A stretch of DNA of 64,000 nt, taken from contig NZ_BMNI01000004.1 of NCBI RefSeq assembly GCF_014646375.1, forward strand, positions 62,001 to 126,000, given 5' to 3'. Of the stretch, positions 26,669-35,311 are shown one piece after another (the first letter of the stretch is position 1; every line of letters begins with the position of its first letter). The position numbers and the translations under genes are program-made. This DNA is from Nocardioides phosphati. Its GTDB lineage: Bacteria > Actinomycetota > Actinomycetes > Propionibacteriales > Nocardioidaceae. The notes under the pieces are model-generated. The model did not search any database. It had not been told where the DNA came from and saw nothing but the letters and a program-made list of their open reading frames with translations.

Positions 26669-27187
26669 TCAGGCGCTGGTGGAGGCCAGCTCCTCGCCGA
26701 GGACGTTGTGCGTGGGCGCGGGCTTGGCCGGCTTGAGCTTCGCCTTGCGGGCCCGGCGACGACGCCAGGAGCCGACGAAGAGCGCGTCGAGGCTGAGCGC
26801 ACCCGCGCCGGTGGCGAAGAGGGCGAGGGCGGCGGCGCCGATCATGGCGACCAGCTCCCACCCGCCCTTGCCGACGAAGATCTCGGTGCCGCGGTGGGCG
26901 TACCAGAACGCGCCGGCCATGTTCGCCACCACGGCGAGGGAGGCCAGGGGCGTCAGCAGCCCGAGGAGCAGGAGCACGCCGCCACCGAGCTCGGCAGCGA
27001 TCGCGAACGCTGCCGCGGGGCCGGCGTGCGGGATGCCCATGTCGGAGAAGTTCGAGCGCGTGGCGTCGACGCCCCAGTCGTTGTACTTCTGCCAGCCGTG
27101 CGCGATGAGGACGGCGCCGAGCAGCGCCCGTACGCCGAGCAGCGCGAGATTGCGCCGCGTGCTGTTGATGACCGTCCCGAGTGCCAT
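26669..27187 (-). CDS. DoxX family membrane protein
   Basis: 172 residues with about four membrane spans (GVRALLGAVLIAHGWQK, AELGGGVLLLLGLLTPLASL, MIGAAALALFATGAG). DoxX-family start LLGVRALLGAVLIAHGWQKY and the central GGGVLLLLGL motif are visible. A short basic tail rich in K/R and A ends the protein. DoxX proteins act in redox or thiol stress in mycobacteria; the role here is not shown. Confidence 0.82.
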   Translation of the reverse strand: MALGTVINSTRRNLALLGVRALLGAVLIAHGWQKYNDWGVDATRSNFSDMGIPHAGPAAAFAIAAELGGGVLLLLGLLTPLASLAVVANMAGAFWYAHRGTEIFVGKGGWELVAMIGAAALALFATGAGALSLDALFVGSWRRRRARKAKLKPAKPAPTHNVLGEELASTSA

Positions 27188-27317
27188 GAGCCTCTTCCTT
27201 GCGTCCGTGCGTTGGGTGATCCTTCAACCAACGTAGGTCGCGCACCGGGCACGGTGGGCGAGGCCGCCCGGCGCGGCGCAGTCGCGTGGCCCACACCACG
27301 CCCGCGCGGCGCAGGCG

Positions 27318-27638
27318 TCACTCCTTGTCGTACTCGTTCGTCTCCGCGTTGTGCGGCGGCACCGCGTTCGGGCCGACGTCCTCGGGAAGGTCGGGCTGGC
27401 CGGCGTCCCCGCTGATCGGGTTGCCCGCCACGGCGTCGCCGTCGGAGATCGGCACCGGCCGCTCCTCGTCGGGATAGGCCGAGCCGCCCGCCTCGTCGGC
27501 GTAGTACGCCGGCCGGTCCTCGTCCGACGCGGGCTCCGGCTCGGGCCGGTCGGCCGGGTCCTCGGTCGTGCCGACGGCGTCCTCACCGCTGGAGTCGACG
27601 GCCATCTGGGTGTCCTGGGGGTTCTGTTGCTCGCTCAT
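27318..27638 (-). CDS. small acidic hydrophilic protein, unknown
   Basis: 106 residues, very rich in Asp, Glu, Pro and Ala, no membrane span, no cysteine. Starts MSEQQNPQDTQMAVDSSGED; ends NAETNEYDKE. Probably intrinsically disordered. Start ATG 27638 lies 48 bases from the divergent spermidine-synthase-like gene. I do not recognise a family. Confidence 0.6.
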   Translation of the reverse strand: MSEQQNPQDTQMAVDSSGEDAVGTTEDPADRPEPEPASDEDRPAYYADEAGGSAYPDEERPVPISDGDAVAGNPISGDAGQPDLPEDVGPNAVPPHNAETNEYDKE

Positions 27639-27686
27639 GGGCGCTCCGTACCCAGCCCGTGGCTGCGGACACGCGATGATGGCTCC

Positions 27687-28403
27687 ATGCAGGAGACCGA
27701 GCTCGCCCGTTCCACCGGCCCGACCGGCGAGCTGGTCCTGCGCCGGCGGCGTGACGAGCGGGGCGAGGACGGCACCGCGATCGAGCTGCGGGCCAACGGC
27801 GTCTTCGTCATGGACACCGTCGAGACCGCCTCCGAGCAGGCGATGGCCACCGCCACCCTCGCCGCCTCCCGCCGCTCCGGCCGTACGCCGCGGCGCGTCC
27901 TCGTCGGCGGCCTCGGCCTCGGCTTCACGCTGGGCGAGGTGCTCGCCGACGCCTTCGTGGAGCACGTGACGGTCGTCGAGATCGAGGCCGGCCTCGTCGG
28001 GTGGATGCGCGACGGCACGATCCCGCACGGCCCGGCGCTGCTGGCCGACGAGCGGGTCGAGCTGGTCACCGCGGACATCGCCGACTTCCTGCGCAGCAGC
28101 GATGCCCCGGCCGATGACGTGGCCGATGACGCGGCGTACGACCTGGTGCTGCTCGACGTCGACAACGGGCCGGGCTACCTGGTGCACGAGAGCAACGCGG
28201 ACCTCTACGAGGCGCCGCTGCTCGGCGTCGTGCGCGACCGGATGACCGAGGGCGGCACGCTGGTGATCTGGTCGGCGTTCGAGGAGCCGGAGCTGCCGCT
28301 CGAGATGCAGGACGTCTTCGGCAACTGCCGCGCTCTGGCGATCCCCGTGGACCTGCAGGGGCGCGAGGAGCAGTACTGGCTCTACGCCTCCTCCCGGCTG
28401 TGA
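27687..28403 (+). CDS. spermidine synthase-like methyltransferase-fold protein
   Basis: 238 residues. Rossmann-fold methyltransferase core: RRVLVGGLGLGFTLGEVL near residue 72 (nucleotide-binding glycine motif), VTVVEIEAGLVGWMRDG near 98 (acidic residue that binds the ribose), and YDLVLLDVDNGPGYLVHESNADLY near 152. Spermidine-synthase annotation is common for these, but the short length and missing N-terminal beta domain mean polyamine synthesis is doubtful. A dispersed repeat copy starts 18 bases after the stop. Confidence 0.75.
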   Translation: MQETELARSTGPTGELVLRRRRDERGEDGTAIELRANGVFVMDTVETASEQAMATATLAASRRSGRTPRRVLVGGLGLGFTLGEVLADAFVEHVTVVEIEAGLVGWMRDGTIPHGPALLADERVELVTADIADFLRSSDAPADDVADDAAYDLVLLDVDNGPGYLVHESNADLYEAPLLGVVRDRMTEGGTLVIWSAFEEPELPLEMQDVFGNCRALAIPVDLQGREEQYWLYASSRL

Positions 28404-28421
28404 CCTCCGGGAGCCGCCCGT

Positions 28422-28469
28422 CCGGCTTCGGGCTCGCTCGCTGCGCTCGCTAGCACCCTCAAGTGCCGG
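28422..28469 (+). repeat. dispersed intergenic repeat, copy A
   Basis: 48-base element beginning CCGGCTTCGGGCTCGCTCG and ending CACCCTCAAGTGCCGG, in the gap before fumC. With one more base on each side the ends pair as GTCCGG/CCGGAC. Copies also at 30044-30093 (inverted) and 32732-32779. Confidence 0.92.
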
Positions 28470-28543
28470 ACAGGCACCTCCCTGCGGCCACACCCCGCCC
28501 GCTGGCCCGAATCACTTCCGACGCGGCGGGTAGCGTCGAGGGC

Positions 28544-29944
28544 ATGAGCGAGGCTGACAGCGAGCAGGCGTTCCGGATCGAGCACGACTCCCTGGGCGAC
28601 GTACGCGTGCCGAAGGAGGCGCTCTGGCGGGCGCAGACCCAGCGGGCGGTGGAGAACTTCCCGATCAGCGGGCGTGGCCTCGATGCGGCGCACGTGCAGG
28701 CGCTGGCACTGGTGAAGGCGGCTGCGGCGAAGGTCAACAGCGAGCTGGGCGTGCTCGACGACGACAAGGCGCAGGCGATCCGGGCTGCCGCGCAGCAGGT
28801 CGCGGCCGGCGAGCACCTGGAAGCGTTCCCGATCGACGTCTTCCAGACCGGCTCCGGCACGAGCTCCAACATGAACATCAACGAGGTGCTCGCCTCGCTC
28901 GCGGGCCGCGCGGGCACCGACGTGCACCCCAACGACCACGTCAACGCGAGCCAGTCGAGCAACGACGTCTTCCCGACGTCCATCCACGTCGCGGCCACGA
29001 AGGCGACGGCCGAGCAGCTGATCCCCGCGCTCGACCACCTCGCGGAGGCGCTGGGCGCCAAGGCGGAGGAGTTCGCCGACGTGGTGAAGGCCGGTCGCAC
29101 CCACCTCATGGACGCGACACCGGTGACGCTCGGGCAGGAGTTCGGCGGCTACGCCACGCAGGTCCGGCTCGGGATCGAGCGGCTGCAGCAGACGCTCCCC
29201 CGGGTGGCCGAGCTGCCGCTCGGCGGCACCGCCGTCGGCACCGGCATCAACACGCCTCCGGGCTTCTCGGCAGCCGTCATCCAGGAGCTCGCCGAGGCCA
29301 CCGACCTGCCGTTCGTGGAGGCGCGCGACCACTTCGAGGCGCAGGGTGCGCGCGACGCCCTCGTCGAGCTCTCCGGCCAGCTCCGCGTCATCGCGGTCAG
29401 CCTCACCAAGATCTGCAACGACCTGCGCTGGATGGGCTCCGGTCCCGCCGCCGGCCTCGCCGAGATCCACCTCCCCGACCTGCAGCCGGGCTCCTCGATC
29501 ATGCCCGGCAAGGTGAACCCGGTCCTCCCCGAGGCGACCCTCCAGGTCTGTGCCCAGGTCGTCGGCAACGACGCCGCCATCGCCTGGGCCGGCGCCTCCG
29601 GCAGCTTCGAGCTCAACGTCATGCTGCCGCTCATCGCCCGCAACCTGCTCGAGTCGATCCGCCTCCTCGCCAACGCCGGCCGTCTGCTCGCCGACCGCTG
29701 CATCAGCGGCATCACCGCCAACGAGGCCCGCCTCCGCGCGTACGCCGAGTCCTCCCCCGCCGTCGTCACCCCGCTCAACAAGTACGTCGGCTACGAGCGG
29801 GCCGCGAAGATCGCCAAGGCCTCCCTCGCCCAGGGCATCACCGTGCGCCAGGCGGCCGTCGCCGACGGCGTACTCGAGGACGGCTCGCTCACCGAGCAGC
29901 AGCTCGACGAGGCCCTCGACGTCACCCGCATGACCCACCCCTGA
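28544..29944 (+). CDS. fumC: class II fumarate hydratase
   Basis: 466 residues, normal class II length. Signature [11 protein letters not shown] near residue 320 (lyase superfamily loop with catalytic serine), [15 protein letters not shown] near 103, [18 protein letters not shown] near 128, and [18 protein letters not shown] near 183 with the catalytic histidine. Oxygen-stable fumarate hydratase of the TCA cycle, alternative to the iron-sulfur enzyme at 21131-22816. ATG 28544 chosen because upstream residues are repeat-derived and have no homology to the family. Confidence 0.93.
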   Translation: MSEADSEQAFRIEHDSLGDVRVPKEALWRAQTQRAVENFPISGRGLDAAHVQALALVKAAAAKVNSELGVLDDDKAQAIRAAAQQVAAGEHLEAFPIDVFQTGSGTSSNMNINEVLASLAGRAGTDVHPNDHVNASQSSNDVFPTSIHVAATKATAEQLIPALDHLAEALGAKAEEFADVVKAGRTHLMDATPVTLGQEFGGYATQVRLGIERLQQTLPRVAELPLGGTAVGTGINTPPGFSAAVIQELAEATDLPFVEARDHFEAQGARDALVELSGQLRVIAVSLTKICNDLRWMGSGPAAGLAEIHLPDLQPGSSIMPGKVNPVLPEATLQVCAQVVGNDAAIAWAGASGSFELNVMLPLIARNLLESIRLLANAGRLLADRCISGITANEARLRAYAESSPAVVTPLNKYVGYERAAKIAKASLAQGITVRQAAVADGVLEDGSLTEQQLDEALDVTRMTHP

Positions 29945-30043
29945 CGAAGCAGAACCCGCGCCTCAACCCGCCAACACCCGGTTCGCAACGCACGAGACCC
30001 CGGTGTCGACGTCGTGGGTGGCCGGCGCGCAGTGAGGTGCTGG

Positions 30044-30093
30044 CCGGGCACTTGAGGGTGTTAGCGAGCGCAGCGAGCGTGCCCGAAGCTCGG
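30044..30093 (-). repeat. dispersed intergenic repeat, copy B (inverted)
   Basis: Inverse-orientation copy in the convergent gap between fumC and the transglycosylase-like gene. Core CACTTGAGGGTGTTAGCGAG then CGCAGCGAGCG; differs from copies A and C at a few positions and by two extra bases. Confidence 0.88.
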
Positions 30094-30154
30094 CGGGCAC
30101 CTCACGGAGCGCGGGGCGCCCACGAACCACAGGCCGCGGAGCGGCGTACCGCCG

Positions 30155-30817
30155 TCAGTACCAGCCGTAGCCCTGCGAGTGACCCCACGCGCCACAGGGG
30201 CTGCCGTAGCGGTCCTGGATGTAGCCGAGGCCCCAGGTGATCTGGGTGACCGGGTTGTTGGCCCAGTCGGGGCCGGCGGAGGCCATCTTGGAGCCGGGCA
30301 GCGCCTGCGGGATGCCGTACGCCGAGGAGCCGGGGTTGTCGGCGTGGATGTTCCAGCCGGACTCGCGGTTCCACAGCGAGTCGAGGCAGCCGAACTGGTC
30401 GCTCGACCAGCCGAAGTCGGAGAGGAGCGCCTTGGCGACCGAACGCGGGTCGAGCTCGCGGACGTCCTCGGTGCGGGTGTAGCCGTTGGCGACGGAGCGG
30501 GTCGCGGCCAGCGGAGCGAGCTTCGCCGGAGCGGCGGCGTCACGCTGGTCGGAGCGGGAGACGACGGGGGCGCGCTCGATCTCGGCGCCGTTGATGCCGT
30601 TGACGCTCGCGAGGTCGAGATTGGCCTCCGTCGCGGCAGCGGCGGCGGACGCCGGAGAGGCGGAACCGCTCAGCAGGCCAGTGGCGACGGCGGAGCCCGT
30701 GGCACCCACCGCGATGGCGGAGAACACGACGGAGTTGCGGAGGATCTTCTTGGGCGCTTCGGTGGCCGGAACGGCGGCACCACGGTGCTTGGGAACGTAC
30801 TTCACATGCTTCGACAC
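30155..30817 (-). CDS. secreted transglycosylase-like cell-wall protein
   Basis: 220 residues from a GTG at 30817. A basic start (MSKHVKYVPKHRG) is followed by a hydrophobic segment near residues 30-60 and Ala/Ser-rich sequence, consistent with export. The C-terminal ~90 residues are the short lysozyme-like domain seen in actinobacterial wall proteins: CLDSLWNRESGWNIHADNPG (catalytic Glu in NRESGWN), SSAYGIPQALPGSKMAS, ITWGLGYIQDRYGSPCGAWG, ending HSQGYGWY. Two cysteines probably form a disulfide. Likely cleaves or remodels peptidoglycan. The 5' leader contains strong hairpins (30867-30898). Confidence 0.82.
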   Translation of the reverse strand: MSKHVKYVPKHRGAAVPATEAPKKILRNSVVFSAIAVGATGSAVATGLLSGSASPASAAAAATEANLDLASVNGINGAEIERAPVVSRSDQRDAAAPAKLAPLAATRSVANGYTRTEDVRELDPRSVAKALLSDFGWSSDQFGCLDSLWNRESGWNIHADNPGSSAYGIPQALPGSKMASAGPDWANNPVTQITWGLGYIQDRYGSPCGAWGHSQGYGWY

Positions 30818-30866
30818 AGTCAGGATCTCTGGCTAGACGTCAGGGCAACGCCTTCGGCCGAGAGAA

Positions 30867-30898
30867 GCCGCCCGGAGCTGGATCACAGCGCGGGCGGC
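30867..30898 (-). promoter_or_regulatory. hairpin in the 5' leader of the transglycosylase-like gene
   Basis: GCCGCCCG (30867-30874) pairs perfectly with CGGGCGGC (30891-30898); inside, GCTG pairs with CAGC. It lies 50 bases upstream of the GTG start. Rpf- and lysozyme-like genes of actinobacteria often have structured leaders, including c-di-AMP riboswitches; I cannot match this one to that consensus by eye. Confidence 0.45.
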
Positions 30899-30960
30899 CC
30901 GAAGACGAAGTACCACCATGCAGGAAAGGCCCGTCAGCACCAAGTCGAACGCGCCGGACT

Positions 30961-31008
30961 GTGAGGGGAGCGACACCGATTCCAGGCGATCGGCGCCACT
31001 CCCCTCAC
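30961..31008 (-). terminator. inverted repeat just downstream of the phoH-like gene
   Basis: GTGAGGGGAG and CTCCCCTCAC form a perfect 10-base stem around a 28-base loop that can itself pair (CCGAT/ATCGG). It starts 20 bases after the PhoH stop. No U-tract, so it may be a terminator of the actinobacterial type or a processing signal. Confidence 0.5.
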
Positions 31009-31027
31009 ATGAGTCACACGGGTCCCG

Positions 31028-32404
31028 TCACATGGTCACGTGCTCGAGCATCTCCGTCACGAGGGCCGCGATCGGCGAGCGCTCGGACCGGGTCAGCGTC
31101 ACGTGGGCGAAGAGCGGGTGGCCCTTCAGCTTCTCGACGACGGCGACGATGCCGTCGTGGCGGCCCACCCGCAGGTTGTCGCGCTGGGCGACGTCGTGGG
31201 TGAGGACCACCTTCGAGTTGGCGCCGATGCGGGAGAGCACCGTGAGCAGCACGTTGCGCTCCAGCGACTGCGCCTCGTCGACGATCACGTAGGCGTCGTG
31301 GAGCGAGCGGCCGCGGATGTGGGTCAGCGGGAGCACCTCGAGCATGCCGCGGTCGAGGATCTCGTCGACCACGTCCTGCGAGGTGATCGCGCCGAGCGTG
31401 TCGAAGACCGCCTGGCCCCACGGGCCCATCTTCTCCTCGGCGCTGCCGGGCAGGTAGCCGAGCTCCTGGCCGCCGACCGCGAAGAGCGGGCGGAAGACGA
31501 CGACCTTCTTGTGCTGGCGGCGCTCCATCACGGCCTCCAGGCCCGCACAGAGGGCGAGCGCCGACTTGCCGGTGCCGGCCCGACCCCCGAGGGAGACGAT
31601 GCCGACCTCGGGGTCGAGCAGCATCTCCAGCGCGATCCGCTGCTCCGCCGACCGGCCGTGCAGGCCGAACGCCTCGCGGTCGCCGCGGACCAGGTGGACC
31701 TGCTTGTCGGCACCCACACGGCCCAGCGCGGTGCCGCGGTCGGAGAGCATGACCAGGCCCGTGTGGCAGGGCATGTCCTTGGCGGCGTCGAGGTCGACCA
31801 CGCCGTCGTCGTACAGCTCGTCGAGGGCGTCGGCACCGACCTCGATCTCCGCCATGCCGGAGTAGCCGGTGTCGGACTCGTGGATCTGCTCGCTGCGGTA
31901 CTCCTGCGCGTCGAGGCCGACCGAGCTGGCCTTGATGCGGAGCGGAAGGTCCTTCGAGACGAGGGTGACGTCGCAGCCCTCGTCGCTGAGGTTCTTCGCC
32001 ACGGCGAGGATCCGGGTGTCGTTGTCACCGAGCCGGAAGCCGGACGGGAGCGACTCGGGGTTCGTGTGGTTGAGCTCCACCCGCAGCGTGCCGCCGTCGT
32101 CGCCGATCGGCACCGCCTGGTCGAGCCGGCCGTGCTTGACCCGCAGGTCGTCGAGGGAGCGCAGGGCCGAGCGCGCGAAGTAGCCGAGCTCGGGGTGGTG
32201 CCGCTTCCCCTCCAGCTCGGTGATCACGACGACCGGGATCACGACCTCGTGCTCCTCGAAGCGCTTCAGCGCCCCGGGGTCGGCCAGCAGGACGCTGGTG
32301 TCGAGCACGTAGGTGCGGACGGCCTGCTTCTTCGTCGTACGCCGCGTGGTGGCGGTCTCCGACGACGTGGACTTGGCGCTGGTGCGGGTGCTGCTCGTGG
32401 CCAC
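31028..32404 (-). CDS. PIN-PhoH fusion protein (PhoH2-type RNase/helicase)
   Basis: 458 residues from a GTG at 32404. Serine/threonine-rich N-tail, then a PIN nuclease domain ([19 protein letters not shown] near 30, [11 protein letters not shown] near 58, [13 protein letters not shown] near 127), then the PhoH ATPase domain: Walker [17 protein letters not shown] near 270, Walker [12 protein letters not shown] near 373, [14 protein letters not shown] near 405. PhoH2 proteins of mycobacteria unwind and cut RNA in an ATP-dependent way; all PIN acidic residues appear present. Single gene with its own promoter region. Confidence 0.92.
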   Translation of the reverse strand: MATSSTRTSAKSTSSETATTRRTTKKQAVRTYVLDTSVLLADPGALKRFEEHEVVIPVVVITELEGKRHHPELGYFARSALRSLDDLRVKHGRLDQAVPIGDDGGTLRVELNHTNPESLPSGFRLGDNDTRILAVAKNLSDEGCDVTLVSKDLPLRIKASSVGLDAQEYRSEQIHESDTGYSGMAEIEVGADALDELYDDGVVDLDAAKDMPCHTGLVMLSDRGTALGRVGADKQVHLVRGDREAFGLHGRSAEQRIALEMLLDPEVGIVSLGGRAGTGKSALALCAGLEAVMERRQHKKVVVFRPLFAVGGQELGYLPGSAEEKMGPWGQAVFDTLGAITSQDVVDEILDRGMLEVLPLTHIRGRSLHDAYVIVDEAQSLERNVLLTVLSRIGANSKVVLTHDVAQRDNLRVGRHDGIVAVVEKLKGHPLFAHVTLTRSERSPIAALVTEMLEHVTM

Positions 32405-32890
32405 GACTACCCCTCGTCAACCAGCGTGCGCACTCCGCGCCGGTCCTAGCTCAGCTGGATGGACCGGGCGGTCTGCAGGCCGGAGTGCCGGCCCCTTTCC
32501 ACACGGCAGCACCAGCGGTGCTGTCGGGCAGTCAGTCCGTGATCACTCACGTTGCGGGCCTTCCGGTGAGGCGAGCTTCCCCACTCGCCATTGAGGTGAA
32601 CGTACGTCCGGTACCCCAGCCGGTTGTGGCGACACGCCCGCGTGCGCGGGTCGTTCATCGGGCCGTCACGCAGGCCTGTGACGCGTGGTGCGGGAGGTGC
32701 CTGCCGGACGGGACCTCCGCCGGCCCCCAACCCGGCTTCGGGCTCGCTCGCTGCGCTCGCCAACACCCTCAAGTGCCGGGCAGGAGCCCGCCTGCGGTCC
32801 TTCCCGCACGCCCCATCACCACCCTCGGAGGCCACGCCACCGGGCAGGCCCTCCCGGAGGCAGCGCCGCCGGGCGGCCTGCAGCAGAGCC
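32405..32890. other. 486-base gap between phoH-like and uppS genes
   Basis: Holds repeat copy C (32732-32779). No convincing gene: open frames here lack family features. A plus-strand TAGCTCAGCTGGATGGA at 32446 mimics a tRNA D-arm but no tRNA can be folded. The right part, between the repeat and uppS, has GC-rich inverted segments of no clear meaning. Confidence 0.6.
32732..32779 (+). repeat. dispersed intergenic repeat, copy C
   Basis: Same orientation and length as copy A, with few differences (CTCGCCAACACC against CTCGCTAGCACC). The terminal pairing is CCCGG/CCGGG, so the change at the outer pair relative to copy A is compensatory. Confidence 0.92.
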
Positions 32891-33688
32891 TCAGGCGCCG
32901 AAGCGGCGCTCGCGGGCGGCGTACGCACGGAGGGCGCGGATGAAGTCGACGCGGCGGAACTCCGGCCACAGCGCCTCGCAGAAGTAGAACTCGCTCTTGG
33001 CGCTCTGCCAGAGCAGGAAACCACCGAGCCGCTGCTCACCCGACGTGCGGATCACGAGGTCGGGGTCGGGCTGACCCTTGGTGTAGAGGTGCTCGGCGAT
33101 GTGCTCGACGTCGAGGGTCTGGGCGACCTCGTCGATGGAGAGGCCGCGGGCGGAGGCGTCGACGAGCATCGACTTCACCGCGTCGGCGATCTCCTGGCGG
33201 CCGCCGTAGCCGACGGCGACGTTGACGAGCATGCCGTCGACGTCGCGGGTCGCCTCCTCGGCCTCCTTGAGGCGCTGCGCCGTGCGCGCGGGGAGCAGGT
33301 CGAGCGCGCCCACCGGGTGGATCCGCCAGCGACGCTGGTCGACGAGGGAGGCGACGGCCTCCTCGATGATGCCGAGGAGCGGGACGAGCTCCTGCTCGGG
33401 ACGGTTGAGGTTGTCGGTCGAGAGCAGCCACAGGGTGACCACCTCGATGCCGAACTCCTCGCACCAGCCGAGCAGCGGCTCGATGTTGGCGGCACCCGCA
33501 CGGTGCCCGTGGGCGGTGTCGCGACCGACCGCCTTGGCCCAGCGACGGTTGCCGTCGAGCATCACGCCGACGTGCTTGGGGAGGGCCTCGTCGGGCAGGA
33601 AACGGGTGATCCGCGCCTCGTACGCCGGGTAGAGCAGGCGCTTGACGCGCTGGCGCGCGCGCATGACCCGATCGTTGGTGGCTCCCAC
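32891..33688 (-). CDS. uppS: isoprenyl (cis-prenyl) transferase / undecaprenyl-type diphosphate synthase
   Basis: 265 residues from GTG 33688. Conserved regions of cis-prenyltransferases: HVGVMLDGNRRWAK near 39 (catalytic Asp), HRAGAANI near 62, LWLLSTDNLNRPEQEL near 85, VNVAVGYGGRQEI near 155, and DLVIRTSGEQRLGGFLLWQS near 213 (diphosphate-binding Arg), SEFYFCEALWPEF near 235. Makes the polyprenyl carrier lipid for cell-wall building; in actinobacteria the family also includes short-chain Z-farnesyl synthases, so chain length is not certain. Confidence 0.9.
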   Translation of the reverse strand: MGATNDRVMRARQRVKRLLYPAYEARITRFLPDEALPKHVGVMLDGNRRWAKAVGRDTAHGHRAGAANIEPLLGWCEEFGIEVVTLWLLSTDNLNRPEQELVPLLGIIEEAVASLVDQRRWRIHPVGALDLLPARTAQRLKEAEEATRDVDGMLVNVAVGYGGRQEIADAVKSMLVDASARGLSIDEVAQTLDVEHIAEHLYTKGQPDPDLVIRTSGEQRLGGFLLWQSAKSEFYFCEALWPEFRRVDFIRALRAYAARERRFGA

Positions 33689-33723
33689 GCAGATGATGCT
33701 ACCGGCGTCGCTACCCTTGCCCC

Positions 33724-34584
33724 GTGAACCAGACGACCCGCCCAGACCACGACGACGCTCCGCAGAGCCGTCGCGGCGCCGCCAAGGAGCGGGCCGAAGC
33801 GGTCGTCGACCGGGCCGTCGACCGGGCCGGCAACGCCCGCGACCGCGCCGTCGGTGTCGCGAGCAACGCGCGTGACAAGGCGAGCGAGGCCCGCGACCGC
33901 GCCATCGAGGCCGTCTCCGACAAGCTCGACGAGCTCAAGCCACACCTGCGGGGCTGGCTCCACGCAGGCATGATCCCGCTGCTCACCGCGGCGTTCGCCG
34001 TCCTGATCGTGCTGTCGCCGACGACCATCACCAAGGTCGGCTCCTCGATCTACGCCGCGAGCGCGCTGCTCCTCTTCGGCGTCTCGGGCATCTACCACCG
34101 CGGCACCTGGGCGCCGCGGATGTGGGCCTTCTGGCGACGGTTCGACCACGCCAACATCTACGTCTTCATCGCCGGCACCTACACGCCCATCGCCTTCCTC
34201 TACCTCCACGGCGGACCGCGCTGGACGATGATCGGCGTCGCCTGGGGATGCGCCCTCGCCGGCCTGATCTTCAAGATCGGCTGGCCCCACGCTCCCCGCT
34301 GGGTCTCGATGCTGTACGTCGTCATGGGCTGGCTGGCGGTCTTCTTCATCCCGCAGTTCCACCAGGGCGCCCACCAGTTCCCGACGTGGGTCAACGTCTC
34401 GACCTTCACGCTCATCGCCGCCGGCGGCGTGATCTACTCCCTCGGCGCCGTGGTCTACGCCACCAAGCGGCCCAACCCGTCTCCCACGTGGTTCGGCTTC
34501 CACGAGGTCTTCCACCTGATGACCGTGCTGGCGTTCGTCTGCCACTACATCGCGGTCTCGATCGCGACCTACTCGCTGCGCTGA
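33724..34584 (+). CDS. hemolysin III / TrhA-type seven-helix membrane protein
   Basis: 286 residues from GTG 33724. The C-terminal ~210 residues carry seven spans and the family's metal-binding residues: ASALLLFGVSGIYHRGTW (His), RFDHANIYVFIAGTYTPIAF, and FHEVFHLMTVLAFVCHYIAV (His cluster). Unusual is a ~75-residue charged N-terminal extension of repeated RDRA/ARDK units likely forming an amphipathic or coiled helix. Family members modulate membrane-lipid balance. Divergent from uppS with 35 bases between starts. Confidence 0.85.
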   Translation: MNQTTRPDHDDAPQSRRGAAKERAEAVVDRAVDRAGNARDRAVGVASNARDKASEARDRAIEAVSDKLDELKPHLRGWLHAGMIPLLTAAFAVLIVLSPTTITKVGSSIYAASALLLFGVSGIYHRGTWAPRMWAFWRRFDHANIYVFIAGTYTPIAFLYLHGGPRWTMIGVAWGCALAGLIFKIGWPHAPRWVSMLYVVMGWLAVFFIPQFHQGAHQFPTWVNVSTFTLIAAGGVIYSLGAVVYATKRPNPSPTWFGFHEVFHLMTVLAFVCHYIAVSIATYSLR

Positions 34585-34630
34585 CGCTTCCCGCGCGGAA
34601 CCACGGCGCGCGACCGGGCGTCGTACCGGC

Positions 34631-35311
34631 ATGCGCGCGCTGATCACCCTGCTCCTTCTCGCTCCGCTGGCTGGCTGCTCGGAGGGGTCGACGCGGCCGC
34701 TGGCGAACCCCACCGCGCCGGTCGCCTCCTCGCACACGGCCGGCCCGCTGCCGACCGGGGTGACCTGCCCCGACGGCGAGCCGACGGTGCTGCAGCTGGA
34801 CGACAGCGGTGACCGGTCCTTCACGGAGCTGCTGACCGCCTGGTCGAAGCAGCTCGGCAGGCCGGTGGTCGACCGGTCGAGGCGGCAGGTCTGGTTCGTC
34901 CGCGACGGCGGCTCGGCACACACGCGGCTGGAGTGGACGCGGATGCGCCGGCCGGTGGCCGGGCGCGCGTGGTTCGTCGACGGGCTCGAGCAGTGCGAGG
35001 ACCACGAGCGCTGGCGCACCGTCGCGACGCCGTCCGTGCCCGTGACGCTGACGGTGGGGCACTGCTGGGTCGAGCCCGTGCCGGTGGGCGGCCGGCGGTG
35101 GGACGTCGTGCGCGAGGACCAGTTCGGCTGGGGTGGCCCGGTGCCGCGGCGCCTCGCCCTTCCGCGGCCGGGCACGACCGGCACGGCGGAGCTCACCGGG
35201 ACGGTCGCCGTCGCGGGCGACACGGCCGTCTACGTCGACGACTCGGGCGCGCGGCTGACCCTCGTGCCGGCCGGCGACCCGTGGGCGCTCACCCGGCGCG
35301 GCTGCGACTGA
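34631..35311 (+). CDS. putative lipoprotein, unknown
   Basis: 226 residues. Lipoprotein signal: MRALITLLLLAPLAGC with lipobox LAGC at residue 16. The mature part has five or so scattered cysteines (VTCPDG, EQCEDH, GHCWVE, RRGCD) that could pair, and no recognised domain. Its 3' end overlaps the convergent DUF1353 gene by 23 bases. Confidence 0.65.
   Translation: MRALITLLLLAPLAGCSEGSTRPLANPTAPVASSHTAGPLPTGVTCPDGEPTVLQLDDSGDRSFTELLTAWSKQLGRPVVDRSRRQVWFVRDGGSAHTRLEWTRMRRPVAGRAWFVDGLEQCEDHERWRTVATPSVPVTLTVGHCWVEPVPVGGRRWDVVREDQFGWGGPVPRRLALPRPGTTGTAELTGTVAVAGDTAVYVDDSGARLTLVPAGDPWALTRRGCD

Noticed and set aside
28463..28543. N-terminal extension of fumC from 28463
   Set aside because: The added codons derive largely from the dispersed repeat and the intergenic gap; family homology begins just after the ATG at 28544.
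32441..32520. tRNA-like start (TAGCTCAGCTGGATGGA) in the gap between the phoH-like and uppS genes
   Set aside because: No GAGC to close the D-stem, no anticodon stem, no GGTTCGA-type T-loop at the right distance, and no matching acceptor stem.
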